A stretch of DNA of 10,180 nucleotides from Eubacteriales bacterium (GTDB taxonomy: Bacteria > Bacillota > Clostridia > Christensenellales > CAG-138). How positions within the stretch are numbered: the first letter of the stretch is position 1; each line of letters starts with the position of its first letter. Shown one piece after another: positions 1-8,354 of the stretch. The DNA lies in contig JAQVRG010000029.1 in the NCBI GenBank assembly GCA_028701165.1, forward strand, positions 1 through 10,180, read 5' to 3'. A model generated the notes under the pieces. The model was not told where the DNA came from. It ran no database searches and saw nothing but the letters and a program-made list of their open reading frames with translations. A program made the position numbers and the translations under genes.

Positions 1-758
1 AGGCTGTCGTCGTCGGAATAGAAGCCGAGCTTGGTGATGTAGTTGGAGAGCGCGTCCAGCCACACAGATACCACATGCTTCTCGTCGAAATCGACGGGGA
101 TGCCCCACTTGAAGCTAGTGCGGCTGACGCACAGATCCTCAAGGCCGGGTTCGAGGAAGTTCGAGAGCATCTCCTTGGCGCGAGCGGGCGGCTGAATGAA
201 TTCGGGGTGCGTCTTGATGTGCTCGATAAGGGCTGGGGCGTACTTGCTCATCTTGAAGAAGTAGCTCTCCTCCTCGACGATTTCGGTCTTGCGGCCGCAG
301 TCGGGGCAGCAGTCGCCGTCCACAAGCTGATGCTCCGTCCAGAAGCTTTCGCACGGCGTGCAGTAATGGCCGGAATAGGTGGATTTGTAGATATCGCCCT
401 GCTCGTAGAGCTTGCGGAAGATCTTCTGCACGCTCTTTACGTGGTAATCGTCCGTGGTGCGGACAAACCCGTCGTTCGAGATGTTCATGAGCTTCCAAAG
501 CTCCTTGAAGGTCGCCACGATATCGTCCACATACTTCTGGGGCGTGACGCCCTTTTCCTTGGCCTTGCGTTCGATCTTCTGCCCATGCTCGTCCGAGCCT
601 GTCAAAAAGTACACGTCGTACCCCGTCAGGCGCTTATAGCGCGCGATCGCGTCCGCCGCCACGGTGGTGTAGCTGTGGCCGATATGCAGCTTGTCGCTGG
701 GGTAGTAGATGGGCGTGGTGATGTAGAAGGTCTTTTTTGCGTCGTTTGTCTTTTCCAT
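1..758 (-). CDS. metG: Methionyl-tRNA synthetase, N-terminal part (runs off the left edge)
   Basis: Charges tRNA-Met with methionine in the cytoplasm, using ATP. The 252 visible codons start at ATG 758, with a GGAGG ribosome site at 766-770, 7 nt upstream. Visible class I synthetase features are FYITTPIYYPS at residues 11-21, the HIGH motif at 25-28, LTGSDEHGQK at 52-61 and FVRTTD at 98-103. A single zinc knuckle has Cys133, Cys136, Cys151 and Cys154 (YCTPCESFW and CCPDCGR), followed by the VVSVWLDALSNY segment near residue 240. KMSKS, the anticodon-binding domain and any C-terminal tRNA-binding domain lie beyond the window. The one-knuckle arrangement is that of the Thermus/Bacillus form rather than the two-knuckle E. 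coli form. The gene is preceded by a methionine-type T-box leader, which independently supports the assignment. I see no frameshift. Confidence 0.97.
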   Translation of the reverse strand, partial: MEKTNDAKKTFYITTPIYYPSDKLHIGHSYTTVAADAIARYKRLTGYDVYFLTGSDEHGQKIERKAKEKGVTPQKYVDDIVATFKELWKLMNISNDGFVRTTDDYHVKSVQKIFRKLYEQGDIYKSTYSGHYCTPCESFWTEHQLVDGDCCPDCGRKTEIVEEESYFFKMSKYAPALIEHIKTHPEFIQPPARAKEMLSNFLEPGLEDLCVSRTSFKWGIPVDFDEKHVVSVWLDALSNYITKLGFYSDDDS

Positions 759-811
759 AGTTTTACCTCCAAGTTTCTATTCTATCAATTCGTTCCTTCG
801 ATCGTGAACCT

Positions 812-837
812 CGGCAAAGGCAGAACTGCCTTTGCCG
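812..837. repeat. Perfect 12-bp hairpin between T-box terminator and metG
   Basis: A perfect inverted repeat, CGGCAAAGGCAG - AA - CTGCCTTTGCCG on the plus strand. It lies after the T-box terminator and about 40 nt before the metG ribosome site. No T-tract follows on either strand, so it is not an ordinary terminator. Stem length, AA loop and flanks (plus strand atcgtgaacctcg before it) match the last hairpin of the 142-bp repeats (atcgtgtaaactcg before CGTAAAAGGTCG - AA - CGACCTTTTACG). It is probably a solitary or truncated member of the same family. Confidence 0.8.
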
Positions 838-839
838 AT

Positions 840-880
840 AAAAAATCGTCCCTTACGCGCAAGCGTATAGGGACGATTTT
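840..880 (-). terminator. T-box regulated intrinsic terminator of the metG leader
   Basis: On the minus strand the stem AAAATCGTCCCT (880-869), a bulged A, and TACGC pair across a TTGC loop with GCGTA and AGGGACGATTTT (853-842). A run of six T follows at 845-840. The 5' arm can instead pair with the T-box just upstream: CGT with ACG and CCCT with AGGG. This is the standard terminator/antiterminator switch. Confidence 0.95.
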
Positions 881-1105
881 GCTATCGTGGTACCACCCTA
901 CTTCCCGTATGGCTACGGCTCATAAGTGGACGCTGTATCGGGCGTCGCCCGCCCCCCGCTCAAGCGCTGATGGAACGCAGTTCACGAAGGGTCGCTCGGG
1001 AGCCATGTTCGGCGCGATCACTGTGGCCGGGCTTCCACCCTCCCCGGCTCTCTTTGCACTGGATGCTGCGCGTACTCTCTCCGTCATTGCGGCATGTTCT
1101 GATTT
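841..1105 (-). ncRNA. T-box riboswitch, methionine specific, controlling metG
   Basis: This leader RNA binds uncharged tRNA-Met and allows readthrough into metG. The T-box AGGGTGGTACCACG is at 899-886. Its UGGU bulge complements an ACCA tRNA 3' end, fitting the A discriminator of tRNA-Met. The 5' Stem I start carries AATGACGGAGAGAGTACG (1088-1071), which contains the AGTA of the specifier loop. The opposite strand is GAAC followed by ATG (1006-1004), read as the Met specifier codon. An apical hairpin GCCGGG...CCCGGC lies at about 1048-1027. A GC-rich Stem II region (about 960-930) and a small CGTA...TACG stem (917-906) precede the T-box. Established knowledge: such leaders regulate aminoacyl-tRNA synthetase genes, mainly in Bacillota. 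The 5' end is inferred from the promoter at 1112-1140. Confidence 0.95.
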
Positions 1106-1111
1106 CGTACA

Positions 1112-1140
1112 AGCATAGCCTATTTATGCCCGCTTGTCAA
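1112..1140 (-). promoter_or_regulatory. Sigma-A type promoter of the metG T-box transcript
   Basis: On the minus strand there is a consensus -35 TTGACA (1140-1135), a 17-nt spacer and a -10 TATGCT (1117-1112, four of six consensus bases). Transcription would start near 1105, immediately before the T-box Stem I. The position is exactly what a T-box leader needs. Confidence 0.85.
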
Positions 1141-1145
1141 TAAAG

Positions 1146-1198
1146 AATACCGCTGCCGTGCCTTTACGCGTATGGTTTTTCCCTTCACGGCAGTATTG
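1146..1198 (-). terminator. Possible terminator or stem-loop after the Sel1 gene
   Basis: Just after the TAG stop, the minus strand carries AATAC + TGCCGTG paired with CACGGCA and GTATT, closing a large loop of about 25 nt, with two or three unpaired bases in the 3' arm. Only a weak T-rich run (CTTTATT) follows before the metG -35 box. It could end the Sel1 transcript or simply be a stable 3' hairpin. The long loop and poor T-tract make it a weak intrinsic terminator. Confidence 0.45.
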
Positions 1199-1199
1199 T

Positions 1200-2669
1200 C
1201 TATTCATTGTTTCTCGCGTTGTTGTCGGTCAAGGGGTCCGTGCCCTCCTCCTCGCCGCTGCCGTCGTCGGCGTGCAGCTCCCAAAGCATGCCGTCCTCAA
1301 AGGTGACGCGCACCGTGGGCACCTCCTCGCTTTTCCAAAGGTACACCTGAAATTCGTTGACGTCCAGCAGTTTTTCGCCGGGATCGCCAAAGACCCTGCA
1401 CACGTCCTCGTAGGATTCGCCGGGGCGGAGGCGGCCAACGTTGAGAACCGTCACGCCCTCGTCGCCCTTATCCGGGAAGGGGTCGGATACGGATATCCAC
1501 GGCTCCGGGGTATTTTCGGGATACATGGAGGGCAGCGGCGTCCGCGCCGCCTTCTCCTCCTCGATCTTCTTGCCCATCTCGTGCACGTCGATCACCATAT
1601 CCGGCGTGATCTCGAGCTGATCGAGCACCTTGACGGCGCGCTCATAGCCCTGCTGCGCCGCCTTGATGAAAAAGCGCAGGCCGAGATTCTCATCCTTTTC
1701 CGTGTTTGTTCCGTTATAAAGAAGCGCCCCAAGATAGAATTCGCACCGCGGGTCCTCCTTATCTGCGCCTTGGCAGATATAGGCAAAGCCCTGCTTGGCC
1801 TTTTCCTTCTCCTCATCGGTGCGCGCCTTGTTTTCGGTGAGCATCACGCCCGCGATGAACATCGCGTCCACGTTGCCGGACGCGGCCGCCTGCCCGTAAT
1901 AGCGCATGGCAAGATCGCGGTCCTTCTTCACGAGCACGCCGTCGTAATACATTTCGCCCAGCTCCACCGCCGCGTCCATGTTGCCCGCGTCCGCGCTCAT
2001 TTGGAGCCATTTCGCCGCCTTGTTTCCGTCTACTGCCGTGCCGATCCCCTTTTTATAGCAAACGCCAAGCTTGCCTATCGCGTCCATATCGCCCTGCGCG
2101 GCCGCCTTTTCGTACCACCCCACAGCCTCGCTCGCGTCCGCGCGCACGCCCGCGCCCGCTTGCAGCATCACGCCGTATTCGTACATGGCGCGCACGATCC
2201 CCGCGTTCGCCGCGCGGCGCATCAGCTCCGCCGCTTTCTTTTCGTTCGCCTGTACGCCCTCGCCGTCGCGCTGGCAAAGCGCCATGCGGTAAACCGCCTC
2301 GCTGTTGCCGAGCGCCGCGCTCTCCTGCAATTTCACAAAAGCGTCGGCAAATTTCCGTTCATTATAAAGCGCGATCCCCGCTGCAAGCTCCTCTTCGCCG
2401 TTTGCCTGCGGCAGCGGCGTGCGCTTTGCGGGCGTCGGCGTAGCAACCGGGGTCGCTGTGGGCACGGGCGGCATCGTCCAGCTTGGCGCGGCCGTTTCCT
2501 CCGCCGACGCTGTGGGCACGCTTGCGCCGCCCGCCTGCATCCATGGGGCGGCGGGGGAGCCGATGGGCATCGCGGGCGGCAGGGTATAGGTTTCTTTTGC
2601 CGAACAGGCGGAAAGAAGAAAAGCCAAAAAAATAGGGGAGAGCCGCATAAACAACTCACGTTTCTTCAT
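1200..2669 (-). CDS. Sel1-repeat lipoprotein with C-terminal SmpA/DUF3862-like domain
   Basis: I chose ATG 2669 (489 aa) because GGGAGG lies 7 nt upstream; a GTG six bases earlier would sit almost on that site. The N-terminus has a basic start (KKRELFMR), a hydrophobic stretch and the lipobox LSAC with Cys22. This implies SPaseII cleavage and anchoring to the outer face of the membrane. Residues about 30-90 are a Pro/Thr/Ala-rich linker. Residues about 95-350 hold roughly six Sel1-type TPR repeats, with the A-x-x-x-L-G...Y-x-x-G-x-G-V...A-x-x-W-Y-x-x-A-A-x-x-G pattern. After a second Pro-rich linker, residues about 407-466 (GRLRPGESYEDVCRVFGDPG...VYLW...VRVTFEDGML) resemble the small SmpA/BamE or DUF3862 fold of lipoproteins. 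The tail is acidic. Sel1 proteins usually scaffold protein complexes; the partner here is unknown. Confidence 0.88.
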   Translation of the reverse strand: MKKRELFMRLSPIFLAFLLSACSAKETYTLPPAMPIGSPAAPWMQAGGASVPTASAEETAAPSWTMPPVPTATPVATPTPAKRTPLPQANGEEELAAGIALYNERKFADAFVKLQESAALGNSEAVYRMALCQRDGEGVQANEKKAAELMRRAANAGIVRAMYEYGVMLQAGAGVRADASEAVGWYEKAAAQGDMDAIGKLGVCYKKGIGTAVDGNKAAKWLQMSADAGNMDAAVELGEMYYDGVLVKKDRDLAMRYYGQAAASGNVDAMFIAGVMLTENKARTDEEKEKAKQGFAYICQGADKEDPRCEFYLGALLYNGTNTEKDENLGLRFFIKAAQQGYERAVKVLDQLEITPDMVIDVHEMGKKIEEEKAARTPLPSMYPENTPEPWISVSDPFPDKGDEGVTVLNVGRLRPGESYEDVCRVFGDPGEKLLDVNEFQVYLWKSEEVPTVRVTFEDGMLWELHADDGSGEEEGTDPLTDNNARNNE

Positions 2670-2688
2670 GCACACACCCTCCCTTGGA

Positions 2689-2718
2689 ACTATGTAATTA
2701 TCGTTTGGGGATTGTCAA
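2689..2718 (-). promoter_or_regulatory. Candidate promoter of the Sel1 lipoprotein gene
   Basis: On the minus strand a consensus -35 TTGACA (2718-2713) is followed after 18 nt by CATAGT (2694-2689, four of six bases of the -10 consensus). Transcription would start very close to the ribosome site, leaving a short leader. The -35 overlaps the edge of the hairpin at 2714-2735, so the match could be a by-product of that palindrome. Confidence 0.4.
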
Positions 2719-2735
2719 GGGGCGCACCCCTTGAC
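2714..2735. repeat. Hairpin (hp0) leading the repeat array
   Basis: A perfect inverted repeat GTCAAGGGG - CGCA - CCCCTTGAC, 3 nt before the first 142-bp repeat. The 8.35-kb element has a hairpin in the same place (CGGGGGA - CGCT - TCCCCCG, 8357-8374) with a near-identical CGC(A/T) loop and a different stem. It occurs once, before copy 1 only, so it lies outside the tandemly duplicated unit. Confidence 0.75.
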
Positions 2736-2738
2736 TAT

Positions 2739-2880
2739 ATTCCGGCTCGGACGGCTTTGCCGTCCGAACGGATCGGCGCATGTCGCCGTTTCATTGCGCG
2801 ATTTGCGCCCGTGCCGCAGGCGCAGCAAATCGTGTAAACTCGTAAAAGGTCGAACGACCTTTTACGAAAGCGCAGCGCTT
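2739..2880. repeat. 142-bp hairpin-rich repeat, copy 1
   Basis: First of two head-to-tail copies, with no coding role seen. On the plus strand it holds four hairpins. hp1 is TCGGACGGC-TTT-GCCGTCCGA (2747-2767). hp2 is CGGCG-CATGT-CGCCG (2774-2788). hp3 (2795-2836) has a long outer stem, a GCCC/A internal loop and an inner GTGCC-GCA-GGCGC stem. hp4 is CGTAAAAGGTCG-AA-CGACCTTTTACG (2841-2866). It ends with a small GCGC-A-GCGC palindrome. It differs from copy 2 at four positions: two in the hp2-hp3 linker, one in the hp3 inner stem, and one at the junction base. Confidence 0.95.
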
Positions 2881-3022
2881 ATTCCGGCTCGGACGGCTTT
2901 GCCGTCCGAACGGATCGGCGCATGTCGCCGTTTCCCTGCGCGATTTGCGCCCGTGCCGCAGGCACAGCAAATCGTGTAAACTCGTAAAAGGTCGAACGAC
3001 CTTTTACGAAAGCGCAGCGCCT
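2881..3022. repeat. 142-bp hairpin-rich repeat, copy 2, abutting the hydrolase stop
   Basis: The hairpins of copy 1 recur exactly 142 bp further on: hp1 2889-2909, hp2 2916-2930, hp3 2937-2978, hp4 2983-3008. In hp3 the inner stem is fully paired (GTGCC-GCA-GGCAC), where copy 1 has a T-G wobble. The linker before hp3 reads tttccctgcgcg, identical to the 8.4-kb element. The right end overlaps the hydrolase stop codon, and eight further bases (attccggc) of a would-be third copy coincide with the gene's last codons. Confidence 0.95.
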
Positions 3023-4097
3023 ATTCCGGCATAACCACCGGTATGAACTCCAATATCGCCGCGACAAAGCGTTCCGGCTTTTCCTCGTGCAAAAGATGGC
3101 CGGCGTTTCGCACCACCGTAAAGCCAGCGTCGTGCAAGGCCGCGTGGAAGATATCCACATCCTCCGCCTTATGCCATTTGTCCTCGCTGCCCTGCATGAT
3201 CAAGACAGGCGTATTCATATCGCGCAGTCTTTGCAGCACCGTTTCCTCGTCAAAGCTTTGCAGGGTCGTACGGATGCAGCGCCGCCCGTCCGGATCGGAG
3301 GCGGGCTTATAGTATTGCTCAACGACCTCGTCGTTGATGTTGGTCAGATCAAAGAAGCAGTCCTCAAGCACCTTGCGCACCGTACCCATACCGTACAGCC
3401 GGCTTGCGATGCCGCCAAAGAGGCCGCTGTCCATCAGCTTGACGGGCATGGGCATATCGCCCGTAATACCGCCGGGCGTGACGGCGACGATGCGTCCCAC
3501 GCGCTCCGGGCAATCCAAGGCAAACTGCATGGCGTACAGGCTCCCCATGGAAAAAGCCGCGAAATGCGCGGATTCGATGCGCATCGCGTCCATAAACAGC
3601 CTTAGCGCCATGGCGTGCGCCTCGATGGTATAGTCAAAATGGATGGGTCTGTCGGAATAACCGTGCCCGGGCAGATCGACCGCGATCACGCGGTAATGCT
3701 CGCGCAGGCGGTAAAAGACGTTGCGCCAAGTATAGCCGGACTGGGCGATGGAGTGGACGAGGATCAGCGGTTCGCCTTCGCCGTCCTCTATATAGTGGAT
3801 ACGGGTCGCTTCATACTCGATGTGCGGCACGTTCTGCCACGCCGGCTCCTCCACGGGCGGCTGGGGCTGCGGCTGGGGCTGCTGTGCGCCGTCCGCCTGC
3901 GACTGCTGGGCGGTCGCCTCCAAAATCGAGGCCATGGAAGCCGCGGCGGCGTTCGCCTGCGCGCGCTCCTTAACCCGGAATGCGCGGTTGGCGCGCGGCG
4001 CGGGCTCCGCGGGCACCTCGACCGGCAGCAGGATGGTGGCAAAGTCACCCACATGCTCCGAATTGATAAACTTTTTGATTTCCAAAGAAAGGCTCAC
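3021..4097 (-). CDS. Alpha/beta hydrolase with an N-terminal extension and QP-rich linker
   Basis: A 358-aa hydrolase of unknown substrate. I take GTG 4097 as start because AGGAGG (4104-4109) lies 6 nt upstream. An in-frame ATG at 4115 has no ribosome site and would put the AGGAGG inside the gene. Residues 1-60 form an unassigned domain rich in Ala/Arg/Glu. Residues about 62-88 are a Gln/Pro-rich linker (PQPQPQPP). Residues about 92-355 are the alpha/beta hydrolase fold: oxyanion strand LILVHSIAQSGYTW (111-124), VIAVDLPGHGYSDRP (137-151), nucleophile elbow AFSMGS with Ser183, acid Asp306 (GSEDKW) and His334 (NAGHLLHEEKPE). Two departures from the classic motifs are HS instead of HG at the oxyanion strand and Ala in place of the first Gly of GxSxG. 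No signal peptide is seen, so it is probably cytoplasmic. It has its own promoter. Confidence 0.9.
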   Translation of the reverse strand: MSLSLEIKKFINSEHVGDFATILLPVEVPAEPAPRANRAFRVKERAQANAAAASMASILEATAQQSQADGAQQPQPQPQPPVEEPAWQNVPHIEYEATRIHYIEDGEGEPLILVHSIAQSGYTWRNVFYRLREHYRVIAVDLPGHGYSDRPIHFDYTIEAHAMALRLFMDAMRIESAHFAAFSMGSLYAMQFALDCPERVGRIVAVTPGGITGDMPMPVKLMDSGLFGGIASRLYGMGTVRKVLEDCFFDLTNINDEVVEQYYKPASDPDGRRCIRTTLQSFDEETVLQRLRDMNTPVLIMQGSEDKWHKAEDVDIFHAALHDAGFTVVRNAGHLLHEEKPERFVAAILEFIPVVMPE

Positions 4098-4103
4098 GCC
4101 GTT

Positions 4104-4109
4104 CCTCCT
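4104..4109 (-). promoter_or_regulatory. Ribosome binding site that decides the hydrolase start
   Basis: AGGAGG on the minus strand is separated by AACGGC (6 nt) from GTG 4097. It lies downstream of the in-frame ATG at 4115, which lacks any Shine-Dalgarno sequence. The start is therefore most likely the GTG, making the protein six residues shorter than the longest frame. Confidence 0.85.
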
Positions 4110-4120
4110 GTCCATACAAA

Positions 4121-4141
4121 GACAAGGGTCTGCACCCTGTC
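4121..4141. repeat. Stem-loop in the hydrolase leader
   Basis: On the minus strand GACAGGGT - GCAG - ACCCTTGTC forms a stem with one bulged T, followed by TTTGT. It lies between the promoter and the ribosome site. It resembles the hairpin at 2714-2735 (shared GGGTGC and CCCTTG blocks), so it may be a solitary relative. The T-run is too short for a convincing attenuator. Confidence 0.55.
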
Positions 4142-4165
4142 CCTGTTTCCATACAAATTCAGTTT

Positions 4166-4194
4166 ATTTTACATGCTTTTAACTTGGATTGCAA
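4166..4194 (-). promoter_or_regulatory. Promoter of the alpha/beta hydrolase gene
   Basis: On the minus strand TTGCAA (4194-4189) is followed by a 17-nt spacer and TAAAAT (4171-4166, five of six -10 consensus bases), in an AT-rich stretch that contrasts with the GC-rich surroundings. The predicted start near 4158 gives a leader of about 60 nt containing the stem-loop at 4121-4141. This suggests that the hydrolase is transcribed separately from gyrA-cca. I see no clear terminator after cca. Confidence 0.75.
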
Positions 4195-4222
4195 CCAAAA
4201 GGATAGAAATAGCACCGATTGT

Positions 4223-5824
4223 TCACGGTTGCGGCGTTTTTTTCATATCCTGACAAAGCCGTTGCAGCTTTTCTTTCTTATTATCCGCGGGTTTTTTCGC
4301 GCAGTGCAACAAAAGCGCGCGCTTAAGCTCGCCTACGCGCTTGGAGGGCTTGAGCGAAAGCCACGCCATGATATCCTCGCCCGTACAGTCCAGCTCGTTT
4401 TCGCCAAACGGCGCGTGCTGCTGCCGCATTTCCATCAGCACCCGCTGAAAGCGCATCGCCGTTTCCACAGGCGTTCCCTTTTTCGTTCTGCCCGAACCGT
4501 ACACGTCCGCTTCCCGAAGGCGCGCCACGCGCAGGCTATGCTCGTATCCCCACTGCGCGAAGCGTTCGCGCAGCGTGCTCTCCTTGGCGTAGCCGGTCAG
4601 ATCGTACATGTGGTGCGCGATGAGCGCGCATGCTTCGTCCACAATCGCCGCGGGATACCGAAGCTGTGTAAGGATCTCCCGCGCCATTTGCGCGCTGATG
4701 GCGTCATGCCCGTACATATGTCCGGCGTTTGCGGGCTTCCTATCGGCTTGCTGCGTCTGTTCGTCGCTCTTTTCGTCCTTCTTCGCGCTGTTTTCCGCTT
4801 TCGCATCCTGCGCCGCGCGCGCCGCCTGTTCGGTTGGGGTATAGGGCGCGGCGTACGCGGGCGTTTCCGTTTCCGCCGTATCGTTGCGGCGCTTCGCTTC
4901 GGGCTTGCCCACGTCGTGTAAAAGCGCCGCAAGGCGGCAGGCAAGCGCCGTTTGCTCGTCATACCCCGCAACGTCCAAGCAGGCCGCGGTGTGCAGATTG
5001 TGATACAGCACCGTATAAGCGTGATAGGTAAGCCGCTGCACCTGATACCGCCCCGCCGTGAGCGCGGGCAGGATCACGTCGAGCGCGCCGAGCTTATCGA
5101 GCATCACAAGCCCCTTATAAACCGGACTGTCCTCGCCGGGCGCGGTCCCTATGTCCCCGTTCGCGCCGTAGCGTATATCGGAAAGCAGTATTTTTGAAAG
5201 CTCGTCGCGTATCCGCTCGGCGGAAATGTCCTTTAGCCCCTTCGCGTATTTTTTCGCGGCTTCGAAGGTCTTCCCTTCTACCGAAAACCCAAGCTCGCAG
5301 GCAAAGCGCACCATGCGAAGCACGCGCAGCGCGTCGTCCCGCATGATCTCCTCCGGGTCGGGGGTGGTGGCGCAGATCACGCCGTGGGAAAGGTCGTCAA
5401 GCCCGCGCCGGGTGGGATCGAGTACCTCTCCCGTGCGGATATGTGCGTAAAGGGCGTTTACCGTAAAATCACGGCGGAACGCGTCCTGCGAAAGCGATTC
5501 GCCAAACGCCACGCTCTTAGGCTTATGCGCGCCGCCGATTTCATAAACGTCCCTGCGGAAGGTGGTGTGCTCATAGGCTTCGTTGCCGGGGCAAAGCAGC
5601 ACCGTGCCAAACTCTACGCCTTGGGGCACATAGCGAAGGCTGCGCTTTTCGCACATCTCCATCACCTTGTCCGGCGTCATGGCGGAGCAGATATCACGAT
5701 CCCGCACAGGGTAGCCAAGCAACTGGTTTCGCACCTGTCCCCCCACGGCGTAAAGCACCGTGCCCGCTTCGTAAAAGAAGCGGGCAAGCGCCAAAAGCTC
5801 GAGCGGGAAGGTGACTTTTGCCAT
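4223..5824 (-). CDS. cca: CCA tRNA nucleotidyltransferase with HD domain and a low-complexity insertion
   Basis: Adds or repairs the 3' CCA of tRNAs from CTP and ATP without a nucleic-acid template. The protein has 533 aa. Class II nucleotidyltransferase marks are YAVGGQVRNQLLG (25-37), the metal-binding DRD (42-44), RRDFTVNALY (117-126), RDDALRVLRMVRFACELGF (162-180) and ERIRDELSKIL (203-213). An HD domain follows: LLHDVGKPE (His303, Asp304), GHMYGHD (368-374) and HHMYD (404-408). This domain in relatives carries phosphatase or phosphodiesterase activity. Between the HD pair and GHMYGHD lie about 54 residues (314-367) of Ala/Glu/Lys/Gln-rich low-complexity sequence; clostridial relatives usually have only a short loop there. 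ATG 5824 is 5 nt after the gyrA stop, with GAGG inside the end of gyrA, so translation is probably coupled. A poly(A) polymerase of the same superfamily is the alternative. Confidence 0.92.
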   Translation of the reverse strand: MAKVTFPLELLALARFFYEAGTVLYAVGGQVRNQLLGYPVRDRDICSAMTPDKVMEMCEKRSLRYVPQGVEFGTVLLCPGNEAYEHTTFRRDVYEIGGAHKPKSVAFGESLSQDAFRRDFTVNALYAHIRTGEVLDPTRRGLDDLSHGVICATTPDPEEIMRDDALRVLRMVRFACELGFSVEGKTFEAAKKYAKGLKDISAERIRDELSKILLSDIRYGANGDIGTAPGEDSPVYKGLVMLDKLGALDVILPALTAGRYQVQRLTYHAYTVLYHNLHTAACLDVAGYDEQTALACRLAALLHDVGKPEAKRRNDTAETETPAYAAPYTPTEQAARAAQDAKAENSAKKDEKSDEQTQQADRKPANAGHMYGHDAISAQMAREILTQLRYPAAIVDEACALIAHHMYDLTGYAKESTLRERFAQWGYEHSLRVARLREADVYGSGRTKKGTPVETAMRFQRVLMEMRQQHAPFGENELDCTGEDIMAWLSLKPSKRVGELKRALLLHCAKKPADNKKEKLQRLCQDMKKTPQP

Positions 5825-5829
5825 AGGCT

Positions 5830-8316
<2,487 letters not shown>

Positions 8317-8354
8317 AACTTTCCTCAAATCGTTATTTGTAGATCAATAGGGGG

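Noticed and set aside
75..1118. Plus-strand open frame (347 aa) across metG and the T-box
   Set aside because: Its first two-thirds are antisense to metG and the rest is T-box leader and terminator, both clearly explained on the minus strand.
1141..1190. Short minus-strand frame (VKGKTIRVKARQRY...) upstream of the metG promoter
   Set aside because: About 22 codons, starts inside the post-Sel1 inverted repeat, has no ribosome site and overlaps the metG -35 box.
2714..2735. Intrinsic terminator after the hydrolase gene
   Set aside because: The stem is strong, but on the minus strand it is followed by AATCCCC and not a T-tract, and the same position in the 8.4-kb element also lacks one.
2795..2836. 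Integron attC-like site
   Set aside because: The bulged, structure-conserved hairpin recalls attC sites, but there is no GTTRRRY core, no integrase and no cassette genes.
1134..2837. Long plus-strand open frame (567 aa) opposite the Sel1 lipoprotein gene
   Set aside because: Antisense shadow. The minus-strand frame has a ribosome site, lipobox and Sel1 repeats; the plus frame runs through the hairpin repeat and has no recognisable domain.
2739..3022. CRISPR array
   Set aside because: Only two adjacent units of 142 bp with no unique spacers and no cas genes; the units contain several different hairpins.
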